A stretch of DNA of 64,000 bases from Terrimicrobium sacchariphilum (GTDB taxonomy: Bacteria > Verrucomicrobiota > Verrucomicrobiia > Chthoniobacterales > Terrimicrobiaceae): NCBI RefSeq assembly GCF_001613545.1, contig NZ_BDCO01000003.1, forward strand, positions 434,001 to 498,000, given 5' to 3'. Below, in pieces: positions 17,514 to 26,316 of the stretch. The notes below the pieces were generated by a model. That model was not told the DNA's origin and ran no database searches. It was given only the letters and a program-made list of their open reading frames with translations. How positions within the stretch are numbered: the first letter of the stretch is position 1; each line of letters opens with the position of its first letter. A program made the translations under genes and the position numbers.

Positions 17514-18407
17514 ATGGATTACACCCTGCGCGAACTCGAGTGCTTTACCGCTGTGGCCGAGGAGCTTTCCTTCACCCGCGCCGCACGGCGTCTCCATTTG
17601 GCGCAACCGCCGCTCTCCCGGCACATCCGCACTCTGGAGGAGCGGCTCGGCGCGCAACTCTTTGACCGGCAGGGGCGCACCGTGGCCATGACTCCCGCCG
17701 GGCGGCTGTTTTACGAGGAAAGCCGCGGCATCCTGGCTCAGCTCGTACGGGCAGGGGAACTCGCCCGGCGTTCCGCCATGGGCGAGAGCGAACGTCTACG
17801 CATTGGCTTCGTCAGCGCCGTGCTCGGACCGGAGATCGCCCGGGTGCTCCGCGTATTCCGCGAGACGCATCCCACGGTGCAACTCATGCTGCATGACCTT
17901 CCTCCCGCCGAGCAAATGCGCCTTATCGCGGAGGGGCGTTTGGATGCGGGTTTCGTTGGGTTGACTCCAGTCGAGCGTCCGGCAGGTATCCGCTTCATTC
18001 GCTGGCGCAGGGAACGCGTTCTCGCCTACGTGCCTTCGGGTCATCGCCTCGCCCGGCAGCCGAAAATCGACCTTGCCGAGTTGATGGGCGAACGGTTCGT
18101 CGCTGTCTCCAGTGAAGCCGCCCCGGCTTTCGCCGTGTTCATCCAGGACATCTGCCGTAAGGCGGGCTTCCGTCCCCGCGTCGTCCTGGAGTCTGCGCGC
18201 GCCCAGGCTGTCGCTGTCATGGTGGCGGCGGGTTCCGGCGTCGCCTTGCTGCCCGAGTCGCTGGCAGACTTTACCGGCGGCTCGGCGGTGGCGATTCCCG
18301 TGAAAAAGCCGGTCGACATCGAGCACGTCTTTGCCGTTTCGTCGGCCCGGTTATCCCCGGCAATGGATGACTTTCTTGCTGCCTTGAAGAAAACCTCCGA
18401 GGCGTAA
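17514..18407 (+). CDS. LysR-family transcriptional regulator
   Basis: A 297-residue protein with an N-terminal winged HTH ([38 protein letters not shown]) and a C-terminal periplasmic-binding-like effector domain (from about residue 90). It is divergent from ilvD across 86 bp. That spacer contains a TGATATCA palindrome at 17499-17506, a few bases before this start, and further AT-rich dyads, as expected for LysR binding. It may activate ilvD or, less likely, the FGE gene 51 bp downstream on the same strand. The effector is unknown. Confidence 0.93.
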   Translation: MDYTLRELECFTAVAEELSFTRAARRLHLAQPPLSRHIRTLEERLGAQLFDRQGRTVAMTPAGRLFYEESRGILAQLVRAGELARRSAMGESERLRIGFVSAVLGPEIARVLRVFRETHPTVQLMLHDLPPAEQMRLIAEGRLDAGFVGLTPVERPAGIRFIRWRRERVLAYVPSGHRLARQPKIDLAELMGERFVAVSSEAAPAFAVFIQDICRKAGFRPRVVLESARAQAVAVMVAAGSGVALLPESLADFTGGSAVAIPVKKPVDIEHVFAVSSARLSPAMDDFLAALKKTSEA

Positions 18408-18440
18408 CGCCATGCATCGAGCACTGGACACGCCCGCAGA

Positions 18441-18473
18441 AAACCGGAAGGTTGCGCCATGAAACCGGAAGGT
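18441..18473 (+). repeat. 12-bp direct repeat spanning the FGE start codon
   Basis: AAACCGGAAGGT occurs at 18441-18452 and again at 18462-18473, a period of 21 nt. The first copy supplies the GGAAGG Shine-Dalgarno sequence 7 nt before ATG 18459; the second encodes the first residues of the protein (KPEG). It looks like a small tandem duplication. Confidence 0.6.
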
Positions 18474-19421
18474 CGCTCTCCCTGTTGTGCGCCCCGCCAA
18501 GAGCGCCAGGGCATGCCGCTATCCTCCGCCGAGATCATTTCCTGCGGCTGCAAAGTCTCGCACTTTGCCGCGAATCTGATCTCCCTTCCGGGCGGCAGAT
18601 TTCTCATGGGTACGGATTCCCAGGAGCGCTGGGATGCAGATGGCGAGGGGCCGGTGCGCGAGGTGGAGCTTTCTCCCTTTTCCATCGACGCGACCGCTGT
18701 GTCGAATGACGAGTTTTCCGTCTTCGTGCAGGATACCGGCTACGTTACGGAGGCCGAGTGTATCGGCTCCTCCTTCGTCTTTTGGAAGCAGCTCCCCAAA
18801 GCCTGGCAGCGGCGCGGCCAGCCGGGACGCAGCATGCCCGGTGCGGATTGGTGGATTCTCGTGAAAGGCGCGTCCTGGAAACACCCCGAGGGCCCCGGCT
18901 CGGACCTGGGCGGAAAGGGCGATCACCCCGTCGTCCACGTCTCCTGGAACGATGCCACTGCCTTCGCTCGATGGGCGGGAAAACGCCTTCCGACCGAGGC
19001 GGAGTGGGAATACGCCGCGCGCGGCGGGCTGGACCAAAAGCTTTATCCCTGGGGCGACGAACTGACGCCCGGCGGCAAACACCGCTGCAACATCTGGCAG
19101 GGAAAATTCCCGGACGAGAATCGCCCGGAGGATGGATATTTATGGACTGCTCCCGTCCGGAGCTACGAGCCCAATGGCTTCGGGCTCTACCAGACGTCCG
19201 GCAACGTCTGGGAATGGTGCTCAGATTTCTGGGGCACGCGCTGGCCGGAGGGCCGTCTGCGCAATCCCCGGGGCGCCTCGTTCGGCGAGGACCGCGTGAT
19301 TCGCGGAGGCTCCTTTCTTTGTCATGCTTCGTACTGCAACCGCTACCGTGTCGCAGCCCGCACTCACATCAGTCCGGACTCTGCGACGAGCCATTGCGGG
19401 TTTCGCTGCGCCGCGGACTAA
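18459..19421 (+). CDS. Formylglycine-generating enzyme (aerobic sulfatase-maturing oxidase)
   Basis: A 320-residue FGE-sulfatase-domain protein. True FGEs use a copper ion bound by two cysteines to oxidise an active-site Cys of a type I sulfatase to formylglycine. Both cysteines are present (Cys288 and Cys293 in GGSFLCHASYCNRYR), followed by VAARTHISPDSATSHCGFRC, nearly as in the human enzyme. The N-terminus has the bacterial CCAPR motif, then LPGGRFLMGTD and TGYVTEAE. There is no signal peptide, so it acts in the cytoplasm before sulfatase export. No sulfatase gene is in the window. The 3' neighbours on the opposite strand are sulfate-uptake genes. ATG 18459 has a good ribosome-binding site. 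Confidence 0.93.
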   Translation: MKPEGRSPCCAPRQERQGMPLSSAEIISCGCKVSHFAANLISLPGGRFLMGTDSQERWDADGEGPVREVELSPFSIDATAVSNDEFSVFVQDTGYVTEAECIGSSFVFWKQLPKAWQRRGQPGRSMPGADWWILVKGASWKHPEGPGSDLGGKGDHPVVHVSWNDATAFARWAGKRLPTEAEWEYAARGGLDQKLYPWGDELTPGGKHRCNIWQGKFPDENRPEDGYLWTAPVRSYEPNGFGLYQTSGNVWEWCSDFWGTRWPEGRLRNPRGASFGEDRVIRGGSFLCHASYCNRYRVAARTHISPDSATSHCGFRCAAD

Positions 19422-19440
19422 GGAGAAAAAAGTCCGCGGC
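19410..19440. terminator. Inverted repeat overlapping the FGE stop codon
   Basis: 10-bp arms GCCGCGGACT (19410-19419) and AGTCCGCGGC (19431-19440) flank an 11-nt A-rich loop. The left arm is coding and ends at the first base of the stop codon. It sits between converging genes (FGE and sbp). There is no T-run after the hairpin, so efficiency as an intrinsic terminator is uncertain. Confidence 0.55.
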
Positions 19441-19464
19441 TCAGCGAGGCTATGAAATGCCAGT

Positions 19465-20496
19465 CTACTTGCCGGCAGGCTGGTAAATCTGATCAAACAC
19501 GCCGCCATCGGCGAAGTGCTCCTTCTGGGCCTTCTTCCAGCCGCCGAAGGTATCGTCGATCGTGACGAGCTCCACCTTGGCGAACTTGTCGGCGTACTTC
19601 TTCAGGGTCTCGGGATTCGACGGGCGGTAAAAGTTCTTGGCCGCGATCTCCTGTCCCTCGTCGCTGTAGAGATACTTCAGGTATTCCGTGGCGACTTCGC
19701 GCGTGCCCTTCTTGTCCACCACCTTGTCGACCACCGTCACCGGCGGCTCGGCCAGGATGCTGAGCGAGGGCGTCACGATCTCAAACTGGTCGGGCTTTTC
19801 CTTCAGCGAAAGATAGGCCTCGTTTTCCCAGGCGAGCAGTACGTCGCCGAGACCACGTTCGGTGAAGGTGATCGTCGCGCCGCGTGCACCGGAGTCGAGC
19901 ACCGGCACGTGCTTGAAGAGTTCGGCAACGAACGCCTTGGCCTTTTCTTGGTCGCCGCCATTCTTCTTCAGCGCATCCGCCCAGGCTGCGAGGTAGTTCC
20001 AGCGCGCCCCGCCCGAGGTCTTCGGGTTCGGCGTGATGACTTCGATGCCGGGCTTCACCAGGTCGCTCCAGTCCTTGATGCCCTTGGGGTTTCCCTTGCG
20101 GACGAGGAAGACAATGGTCGAGGTATACGGCGAGCTGTTGTTGGGCAGCCGCTTCTGCCAGTCCGCAGGGATCAGGTCGCCCTTGTCGTGCAGGGCATCG
20201 ATGTCGGCTGCTAGCGCGAGCGTGGCGACGTCGGCGTCGAGTCCGTCGATGATGGCGCGGGCCTGCTTGCCCGAGCCGCCGTGGGACTGGTCGACCTTGA
20301 CCGTGTCGCCGGTCTTGCCCTGCCAGTATTTGGCAAAGGCGGCATTGTATTGGTCGTAAAGCTCACGGGTTGGGTCATACGAGACGTTGAGCAGGGTGAT
20401 GTCCTTGGCGATGCCCGCGGAGAGCCCCGCCGCGAGGGCGAGGATCGGAACCGCGATGCGCAGGGCCTTGGCCGGAGAGGTGAGACGAATCTTCAT
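19465..20496 (-). CDS. sbp: Sulfate ABC transporter substrate-binding protein
   Basis: A 343-residue periplasmic binding protein with a signal peptide (residues 1-30, ending LSAGIAKD). The body follows Sbp/CysP closely: [19 protein letters not shown] at the mature N-terminus, then [16 protein letters not shown] and [15 protein letters not shown], which bind the sulfate oxyanion. It captures sulfate or thiosulfate for a CysTWA permease, which is not encoded nearby. It is the last gene of a probable yezD-porin-sbp operon, 37 bp after the porin stop. It is assigned to sulfate rather than phosphate or molybdate by these motifs. Confidence 0.93.
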   Translation of the reverse strand: MKIRLTSPAKALRIAVPILALAAGLSAGIAKDITLLNVSYDPTRELYDQYNAAFAKYWQGKTGDTVKVDQSHGGSGKQARAIIDGLDADVATLALAADIDALHDKGDLIPADWQKRLPNNSSPYTSTIVFLVRKGNPKGIKDWSDLVKPGIEVITPNPKTSGGARWNYLAAWADALKKNGGDQEKAKAFVAELFKHVPVLDSGARGATITFTERGLGDVLLAWENEAYLSLKEKPDQFEIVTPSLSILAEPPVTVVDKVVDKKGTREVATEYLKYLYSDEGQEIAAKNFYRPSNPETLKKYADKFAKVELVTIDDTFGGWKKAQKEHFADGGVFDQIYQPAGK

Positions 20497-20533
20497 GGTG
20501 TTATGAAGGCGATGTGTTTGGTTTAGGTAATAC

Positions 20534-21991
20534 TTAGAAGGTCACGCCCAGCTGGAAGCCCAGCACGGTGGCATTGGCGATGTTGCCGGTGGCTCCGGGG
20601 CGAATGATGTACTGGAGGTCAGGCTGGACATAGGCCCATTGGTTGACCTGGATGCGGTAGGAGAACTCGAGCACGCCCTCGTAGCTCTGGATCGCGCGTC
20701 CGCGGCTCTCGTCGACGTCGGCTTTGACATCGCTGTAGTCGCCATAGGCAAAGGCCACGCCGAGCTGGTCGTTGTCACGCGTCGGGATGAGGCCCTTGTA
20801 GGCGAGTCCCGTTTGGAAATAGAAGGGCACGTTGGCCTGAAACGCCGGGGCGACATTGAACAAGCTGAAGAAGTACAATCCCTGGTCGCTCAGCTTCGGC
20901 TTCTCCGCCTTGATCGGCGCCTTGAAGTCCTTGCCATCCGCCACGCTCTTGCCGTCAGATGGTCCCTTGCCGAGCACCGGCGCGGGAGCTTCCGGCGAAG
21001 GCTCGCGGAAGAGTTGCTGGTCGACTTGGAAGTACACCAGCGTGCGCTGGTCATACGGAGTACCGCGGAACCCGGTATTCTCTACTCCCCAGTAGATGAA
21101 GCCCGCCGCGTATTTGCCCGGCAGCTTGGACGAGCCGATCTTCGGAGTGAAGCCCGCCTCCGTCAGCCAGTAGAGGCCGTTCAGCTCGGGATCGATCTGG
21201 TAACCGGCGAAGTTCAGGCCGTGGTTGCTCGTGTTCGTCGCGTTGGGAATGGCGAGGTAGAGACCCGACTGCGCATAGAACCAATCCGCCGGGCTGATCT
21301 TGCCGTAGCCGCCCCAGGCGCCATAGCTGCCACCCCACGGGATGCCGTTCGCGCTGATGCCCTTGCCGGACGTGTAGGTGTTGTTCAGGAAGAACTTGCT
21401 CAGCGGCTGGTTGATGAAGATATCCGTCGGGTTCTGCCAGCCGCCCGAGAGAGTGAGGAACTTCTTGATGCCAAAGAGTTCCGGCGTGGTGTAGGTCGCA
21501 TACGCATTCTGGAAACGCCAGAGTCTACCGCCCTGAAAGGTGCTCGGGGCGAAGTTGCTGCTCGCGCCGACCCACTTGTTTACGCCCGCGCCGCCGCGAT
21601 ACCGGATATCCGAGTAAAGCGAGAGGCCTTCGAGAGCTTCCCATCCGGTCAGCTTGGCCACGTCAAGCGTGCCTTTGAATTTCCACTCGTCGTCGTAACC
21701 GAAGCGCTGCTCCAGGCCGCCGTCGACGTTCCACAGGAAGTTGGCCTTCCACTCGACGCCGAGTTTCAAGCCATGCTCCTCGAGCGTGTCCCGCACGCCG
21801 AACCAGTTGCCTGTTGCGTATTTCCCGTTCCACCACTCGGCCAGCAACGACTTGCTATCGCTGATCGAGTTGCTCGAGGTCGAGATGACCGATTTGTTTT
21901 CGCCGGACTGCGCCAGGGCTGCACTTGAGGAGAGCCCCACCGCTGCTGTCGCGACCGCGATGGCCGCAAAGAGTGTTTTCTTACGTTTCAT
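20534..21991 (-). CDS. OprB-like outer-membrane porin
   Basis: The product is 485 residues from ATG 21991; a GTG at 22012 would add seven. The signal peptide is [19 protein letters not shown] with cleavage near ALAQ. The mature start [22 protein letters not shown] is the hallmark of the OprB (carbohydrate-selective porin) family, followed by amphipathic strands and a C-terminal strand ending in Phe (FQLGVTF), as needed for BamA assembly. OprB porins usually pass sugars, but the position between yezD and sbp suggests a role in uptake of sulfate or sulfated compounds; this is an inference. The gap to yezD is 97 bp. Confidence 0.88.
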   Translation of the reverse strand: MKRKKTLFAAIAVATAAVGLSSSAALAQSGENKSVISTSSNSISDSKSLLAEWWNGKYATGNWFGVRDTLEEHGLKLGVEWKANFLWNVDGGLEQRFGYDDEWKFKGTLDVAKLTGWEALEGLSLYSDIRYRGGAGVNKWVGASSNFAPSTFQGGRLWRFQNAYATYTTPELFGIKKFLTLSGGWQNPTDIFINQPLSKFFLNNTYTSGKGISANGIPWGGSYGAWGGYGKISPADWFYAQSGLYLAIPNATNTSNHGLNFAGYQIDPELNGLYWLTEAGFTPKIGSSKLPGKYAAGFIYWGVENTGFRGTPYDQRTLVYFQVDQQLFREPSPEAPAPVLGKGPSDGKSVADGKDFKAPIKAEKPKLSDQGLYFFSLFNVAPAFQANVPFYFQTGLAYKGLIPTRDNDQLGVAFAYGDYSDVKADVDESRGRAIQSYEGVLEFSYRIQVNQWAYVQPDLQYIIRPGATGNIANATVLGFQLGVTF

Positions 21992-22088
21992 TGTTTTTGG
22001 GCATCTCCACACTCCAGTGGTCTGGTCGTTGGAAATCAGTGGTTTTAGGCAGCCTCCAGAGACCTGGTCGGCGAAAAAAGGGAAGATT

Positions 22089-22271
22089 CTAGTCAGTCAG
22101 CCGCGTGCGTCGCGTCTGCCGGATTTCAGTCACTCGCCGGTCGTGCACGACGATCTCGACGACTCCAAAGGTCAGATCCCGCACTGCGGCCAGGATTTGC
22201 TCTTCGATGGGGTTTCGCTCCGCTTCATTCGCGGAGCCGGATTCTTTCAGGGACGGGGTGGTCACACTCAT
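22089..22271 (-). CDS. YezD-family small protein (DUF2292)
   Basis: A 60-residue protein with the YezD core IEEQILAAVRDLTFGVVEIVVHDRRVTEI. Such small proteins are commonly encoded with sulfate-assimilation or sulfate-transport genes; their biochemical role is not established. A strong ribosome-binding site (GGGAGG, 9 nt upstream) supports ATG 22271. It is the first gene before the porin and sbp, and a 23-bp inverted repeat lies 78 bp upstream. The charged N-terminal 20 residues are variable. Confidence 0.85.
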   Translation of the reverse strand: MSVTTPSLKESGSANEAERNPIEEQILAAVRDLTFGVVEIVVHDRRVTEIRQTRRTRLTD

Positions 22272-22348
22272 TTAGTGCTCCTCCCGATTGTGGATTTTGT
22301 CGGTGGTCAGCATGTCTGCCGTGGTGGTGGGCAGAGATAAACAGCTGA

Positions 22349-22371
22349 ATAACGACTGATCAAGTAGTTAT
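22349..22371. promoter_or_regulatory. 23-bp inverted repeat upstream of yezD-porin-sbp
   Basis: Arms ATAACGACT (22349-22357) and AGTAGTTAT (22363-22371), 8 of 9 bases complementary, flank the 5-bp spacer GATCA. A weak promoter (TTGATC on the - strand, then TTATCT 17 nt on) would overlap it. This is a plausible binding site for a sulfur-responsive repressor such as an Rrf2/CymR-type protein, but the regulator is not in the window and the match is by symmetry only. Confidence 0.45.
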
Positions 22372-22414
22372 TTGAAAAATATCACACGGGAAGGGGAATT
22401 TTGGGAGTCCGGCC

Positions 22415-24169
22415 TTACTTCGTCTCCTCGCCCTCGGCGAAGAACCCTTCGTTCATCTCACCGCGTTCCGCCGCGAGGGCCGCCACCTGCTGGCGGATCT
22501 CCGGGAAGCGCCGCAGGAACTGGCGGAAGTCGTTCTGGTTCAGGGTGACAAACTTGCTGTAATCCAGCGCGATCACGTCGGCGGAGCGGGGCTTGCCGGA
22601 GAGTAGCGCCATCTCGCCGAAGTAATCTCCCGCCGTGAGCGGAATCTTGCGATCCGCCACCCGCACCTCCACCTCGCCCGAAGAGATGAAATACACATTG
22701 TCCGGCGCGTCACCCGCGCGGATGATGCGGTCGCCGGGCTGGGCCGTCCGGGTTTCAAAATGCAGCAGCAGCACCTCCCGCTGCTCCGGCGTGAGATTGC
22801 TGAAAAGCGGGAACCGCTCGGCCAGTTCCTCCGGCGTGAAGGTCTTGTGGGCGGCTGCTTTCTCCGCCGCGCGCACCCGGGCGTCCTCGAGTTCCTTTTG
22901 CAGGGCGAGGAAGCGGGTCTGGCGGCTGTCCTCGAAGCGGGCCTTCCGCCGGGGATTTGCATTCACCCAGTGGCACGCCCGCTCGGTCACGGAAAACACC
23001 ACGGGATTGACCGTGATCGAGACCAGCGCTCCGGCCAGCACCAGGTTCATTCCCTCCTGGGTGAAAATCCCGTGCGCGATGCCCAGACTGGCCAGGATGA
23101 AGGAAAACTCGCCGATCTGCGCCAGCGACGCCGACACCATCAGCGCCGTGCTGAGCGGATACCCGAGCACCATCACGATGCCGAGTGCGGCGAGGGACTT
23201 GCCCACCAGGATCAGCGCCACTACCGCGAGCACGAGCATCGGCTTTTGCCACAGGATCGCCGGATCGAACAACATGCCGACCGACACAAAGAACAGCACC
23301 GCAAAGGCATCCTGCAGTGGCAGGGAATTCGTCGCCGCCTTGTGGCTCAGATCGGATTCATTCAGCACCATGCCCGCAAAAAACGCGCCCAGCGCATAGG
23401 AAACGCCGAAAAGCTTGGCTGATCCGAATGCCAGCCCGAGGGCGATGGCCAGCACAGCCAGGGTGAAAAGTTCCCGCGACCCGGTTCGCGCCACCTGCCG
23501 TAGTACCCACGGCATCACGCGAGGCCCGATCAACAGTGCGATCACCACAAATGCCGCCACCTTGGCCAGGGTGAGTCCCAAGGTGACGAAAATATTCCCA
23601 TCCGCCGCAGTTCCGTGCCCGCCGTCCTCGGCGACATGCCCTCCGAGTACTCCGGCAAAGGCTGGCACTAGCACGAGCGCCAGCACCATCGCGAGATCCT
23701 CCACGATCAGCCAGCCCACCGCGATGCGGCCATTGGGCGTCGCCACGCCGTTGCGCTCCTCCAGCGCCTTCAGCAGCACGACCGTGCTCGCCACGGAAAG
23801 ACACAGCCCCATGATGATGCTCGGCCCCATCGCCCAGCCAAGCAGGTGAAATACGCCCGCCGTGGCGGCAGTAGCCAATACGATCTGCCCGATCGCTCCC
23901 GGCAACGCGATCCGCCGTACCGCCATCAGGTCCGCCAGGGAAAAGTGCAGTCCTACGCCAAACATCAGCAGCATCACCCCGATCTCCGCCAGCTGGCTGG
24001 AAAGCACGGAATCCGCCACAAACCCCGGAGTGTTCGGGCCGATTAAGACCCCCGCCACGAGATACCCGACCAGCGGCGGCAGGTTGATCCGGTTCGCAAT
24101 GAACCCAAGGACAAACGCCAGCGCAAAGCCCACCGAGATTGTGGAGATCAGGGAAATATCGTGAGGCAT
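22415..24169 (-). CDS. Kef/CPA2-type cation:proton antiporter with cyclic-nucleotide-binding domain
   Basis: A 584-residue inner-membrane protein. Residues 1-390 form the Na+/H+ exchanger domain with about twelve membrane segments (FANRINLPPLVGYLVAGVLIGPN and GAFFAGMVLNESDLSHKA are typical of KefB/KefC). In place of the usual TrkA-N/RCK domain, residues about 430-570 carry a Crp-like cNMP-binding fold (FPLFSNLTPEQREVLLLHF, AGDAPDNVYFISSGEVEV, AGDYFGEMALLSGKPRSADV). The phosphate-binding cassette FGEMALLSGKPRSA is well preserved, so binding of cAMP or a related nucleotide is plausible. It probably exports K+ or Na+ in exchange for protons under ligand control. Confidence 0.93.
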   Translation of the reverse strand: MPHDISLISTISVGFALAFVLGFIANRINLPPLVGYLVAGVLIGPNTPGFVADSVLSSQLAEIGVMLLMFGVGLHFSLADLMAVRRIALPGAIGQIVLATAATAGVFHLLGWAMGPSIIMGLCLSVASTVVLLKALEERNGVATPNGRIAVGWLIVEDLAMVLALVLVPAFAGVLGGHVAEDGGHGTAADGNIFVTLGLTLAKVAAFVVIALLIGPRVMPWVLRQVARTGSRELFTLAVLAIALGLAFGSAKLFGVSYALGAFFAGMVLNESDLSHKAATNSLPLQDAFAVLFFVSVGMLFDPAILWQKPMLVLAVVALILVGKSLAALGIVMVLGYPLSTALMVSASLAQIGEFSFILASLGIAHGIFTQEGMNLVLAGALVSITVNPVVFSVTERACHWVNANPRRKARFEDSRQTRFLALQKELEDARVRAAEKAAAHKTFTPEELAERFPLFSNLTPEQREVLLLHFETRTAQPGDRIIRAGDAPDNVYFISSGEVEVRVADRKIPLTAGDYFGEMALLSGKPRSADVIALDYSKFVTLNQNDFRQFLRRFPEIRQQVAALAAERGEMNEGFFAEGEETK

Positions 24170-24261
24170 GGCGGGTATTTACCCGGCTGGAGGCGTTCGT
24201 TGCCAGTTTTACCGTTCTGGAAAGTCTACGGAGGGAAAAATGGGCCTTGCTGTATCGATTT

Positions 24262-25662
24262 CTAGAGCCTGACCATTTCGCCGGTCTCGGCATCGTAGAG
24301 TGAGTAAACGGCTCTTCCATTTGCGTCCTGGAGGCAGAGACCCTTGATTCCGCGCACTTCAGGGAGATGGGATTCGCTCTTTCCGCTCCCGAAAACCGCA
24401 ACTCGGATTTTCGTTGCATGGGGGAGAATGGCGGCGGCCATTTGTGAGTTTCCCGCGAAGGCTCGGAAGAATGCCTCGATGGTGTTATCGGTCGGCTTTT
24501 CCAGCCATTCTTCAAATGGTATTGTTCCCGTGACCAGGATGATCTCGTTGTTCTGGCGAACCTCCGACAGGCGTTTTCCAAGTCCTTCTGCCTGCCGTCT
24601 TGCCTCTTCCTTTAGTGTCCCGCCGGCGGCAGGGATTTGTCGGAAATCATTTGCCTCAAATCCGCCGACCGCCCCTGAGAGATACGCCTCCCGGCTCACC
24701 TCCGCCCCATCGATGACGAGGGTTTCGTCTCGAAACCCAAGGTCAAAGTGTCCATACGCGCCCACGATTTCCAGATCTCCCAGTGCGAAGCTTTGAAAAT
24801 CCAGCCCGTGGACGCCCGTTTGTGTCAGCGCGGGATGCCAGTAATGCAGTCTCACCGCCTCCGGGGAAGGCGATTGTTCCCACAGTTCCCTGGGCAGCCA
24901 GTGATCCTGAGGCCCGAGGCAAATGGCCACAGGGATGTCGCCTACAGCGGTTTTCAGAGCTTCCAGACTCTCCCGGCATTGCGTCGGGTGAGCGATATTA
25001 CCTGCCACTACCAAGGCATCGGCCCGGGTTTCGTCCAGAATCTTGCGCAGCTGGGAGAGTACCACTGGCCGACGCTTTTTGTCGTGGAGCAACAAATTGG
25101 CAGTAAATAGGATGCGTGGCTTTTCTGAACTTTTTTCCCTCTGTCTCCGCGAGTTAATGATTTCGATCGTCACGGCCAGAAGGATTCCCGCCACTGCTCC
25201 TGACAGGTTGATGAAGACATCCGTCACATTTGCCGTCCTGCTTCGGAAAAAGGACTGAATATACTCGCTGCCGACAGCAAACAGGATCGAGATCAGGAAG
25301 ACAAATCCCGCAAACCGGGCATCTGCCTTGGGCGAAATGAATCTCCACGATCCCCGGGTCCTCCAGATAAGGATTGCCAGGATCAAAAACTGCAAAAAGT
25401 GGCAGGTTTTCCGAAAGATGAGGTTGGCCTCGTAGAGCTGATGCATCGGGATGCCAGGATCAAACCAACGCAGGATGGGCTGGATGATCTTGAAAGTCGT
25501 CCCCCCCGACGCCCAATCCAGCGATGCGATCAGGATCAGCACCATCCAGAGCAGGGCAGGCCACCAGCGCTCGACAGTCGGAGAAAAGGCTTTTAAGGCT
25601 TTGGCCATGAGGCTATTTACCGTCATCAGAAGAGAATTCGACTTCGCAGGTAGGCTCTTCAT
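24262..25662 (-). CDS. VanZ-like membrane domain fused to a degenerate metallophosphoesterase-like domain
   Basis: A 466-residue protein. Residues about 30-170 hold four membrane segments of the VanZ type, with FRKTCHFLQFLILAILIWR carrying the RK..HF..F motif and a GSEYIQSFFRSRTANVTDVFIN segment. From residue about 184 a calcineurin-like fold is visible (RILFTANLLLHD, ADALVVAGNIAH, VAICLGPQDHW), but the metal ligands of the family (D.H, GD, GNHD) are replaced by N, GN and GPQD, so it is probably not a phosphatase. It diverges from the polysaccharide export genes with only 6 bp between start codons. ATG 25662 has no ribosome-binding site; Met at 25626 or 25608 are alternatives. A role with the polysaccharide locus is inferred from position. 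Confidence 0.75.
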   Translation of the reverse strand: MKSLPAKSNSLLMTVNSLMAKALKAFSPTVERWWPALLWMVLILIASLDWASGGTTFKIIQPILRWFDPGIPMHQLYEANLIFRKTCHFLQFLILAILIWRTRGSWRFISPKADARFAGFVFLISILFAVGSEYIQSFFRSRTANVTDVFINLSGAVAGILLAVTIEIINSRRQREKSSEKPRILFTANLLLHDKKRRPVVLSQLRKILDETRADALVVAGNIAHPTQCRESLEALKTAVGDIPVAICLGPQDHWLPRELWEQSPSPEAVRLHYWHPALTQTGVHGLDFQSFALGDLEIVGAYGHFDLGFRDETLVIDGAEVSREAYLSGAVGGFEANDFRQIPAAGGTLKEEARRQAEGLGKRLSEVRQNNEIILVTGTIPFEEWLEKPTDNTIEAFFRAFAGNSQMAAAILPHATKIRVAVFGSGKSESHLPEVRGIKGLCLQDANGRAVYSLYDAETGEMVRL

Positions 25663-25668
25663 TTTCTA

Positions 25669-26316
25669 ATGAAATCACTCCCACTCTGCCAATGGTTTCC
25701 TCGTAGTTCCGGTTGCATCCTTTTTGCGCTGGCTCTGGCTTGCCTCGTTACCTTCTCAGGCTGCGGCGGTCCCATGTCCTTGGGTACAACGGAGGCTCCG
25801 GCGAACTACGTGCCTCATAAAAAAGAGGAGGTCTATCGCATTCGCATCGGCGATGTTGTTCAGGTGGACGTATTTCAGGAACCAGCCATGACAACTCGCC
25901 AGCGCGTGCAGGGGGATGGGACGGTAGCGGTAGCGCTCCTGGGGCGGGTGGACGTGGTGGGGCTGACCACAGCGGGTGCCTCGGAGAAAATAGCCGCCCT
26001 CCTTGATGCCAAGCAGATCGTCAAGCCGCAGGTCAATGTCACCGTACTGGCTTACGCACCTCAACGATTCACCGTTATGGGTCAGATCAAGACCGCTGGC
26101 ATGTACGTCATCCCGCCAGAGGAAAACATCTCCCTCCCCGAGGCCATCGCCATGGCCGGCGGACCGACGATCATCGGCAACTTGAAAAAGGTCTTCATCA
26201 GCCGCAAACACGGCAACGAAGTCACCCGCATGCGGATGAATGCCCTGGCCCCTAGCGCTCAGTTTTTTCTCATCCAGGAAGGTGACGTGATTTTCATCAG
26301 CGAGACGGTTTTCTAG
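25669..26316 (+). CDS. Polysaccharide export lipoprotein, Wza family
   Basis: A 215-residue protein: the signal peptide ends in a lipobox (VTFSGCGG), then a Poly_export domain (YRIRIGDVVQVDVFQEPAMTTRQRVQGDGTVAVALLGRV) and one SLBB domain (RFTVMGQIKTAGMYVIPPEENISLPEAIAMAGG). It is shorter than E. coli Wza, lacking the second SLBB and the C-terminal transmembrane helix, as in many GumB/EpsA-type exporters. It would form the periplasmic/outer-membrane channel for a polysaccharide. The stop codon abuts the ATG of the Wzc-like gene (no gap), and the beta-barrel protein further down may supply the outer-membrane pore. Confidence 0.93.
   Translation: MKSLPLCQWFPRSSGCILFALALACLVTFSGCGGPMSLGTTEAPANYVPHKKEEVYRIRIGDVVQVDVFQEPAMTTRQRVQGDGTVAVALLGRVDVVGLTTAGASEKIAALLDAKQIVKPQVNVTVLAYAPQRFTVMGQIKTAGMYVIPPEENISLPEAIAMAGGPTIIGNLKKVFISRKHGNEVTRMRMNALAPSAQFFLIQEGDVIFISETVF

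Noticed and set aside
20639-21928. 429-codon antisense frame over the porin gene
   Set aside because: The OprB-like product on the opposite strand is clear; the antisense product is Arg/Val/Ala-rich without motifs.
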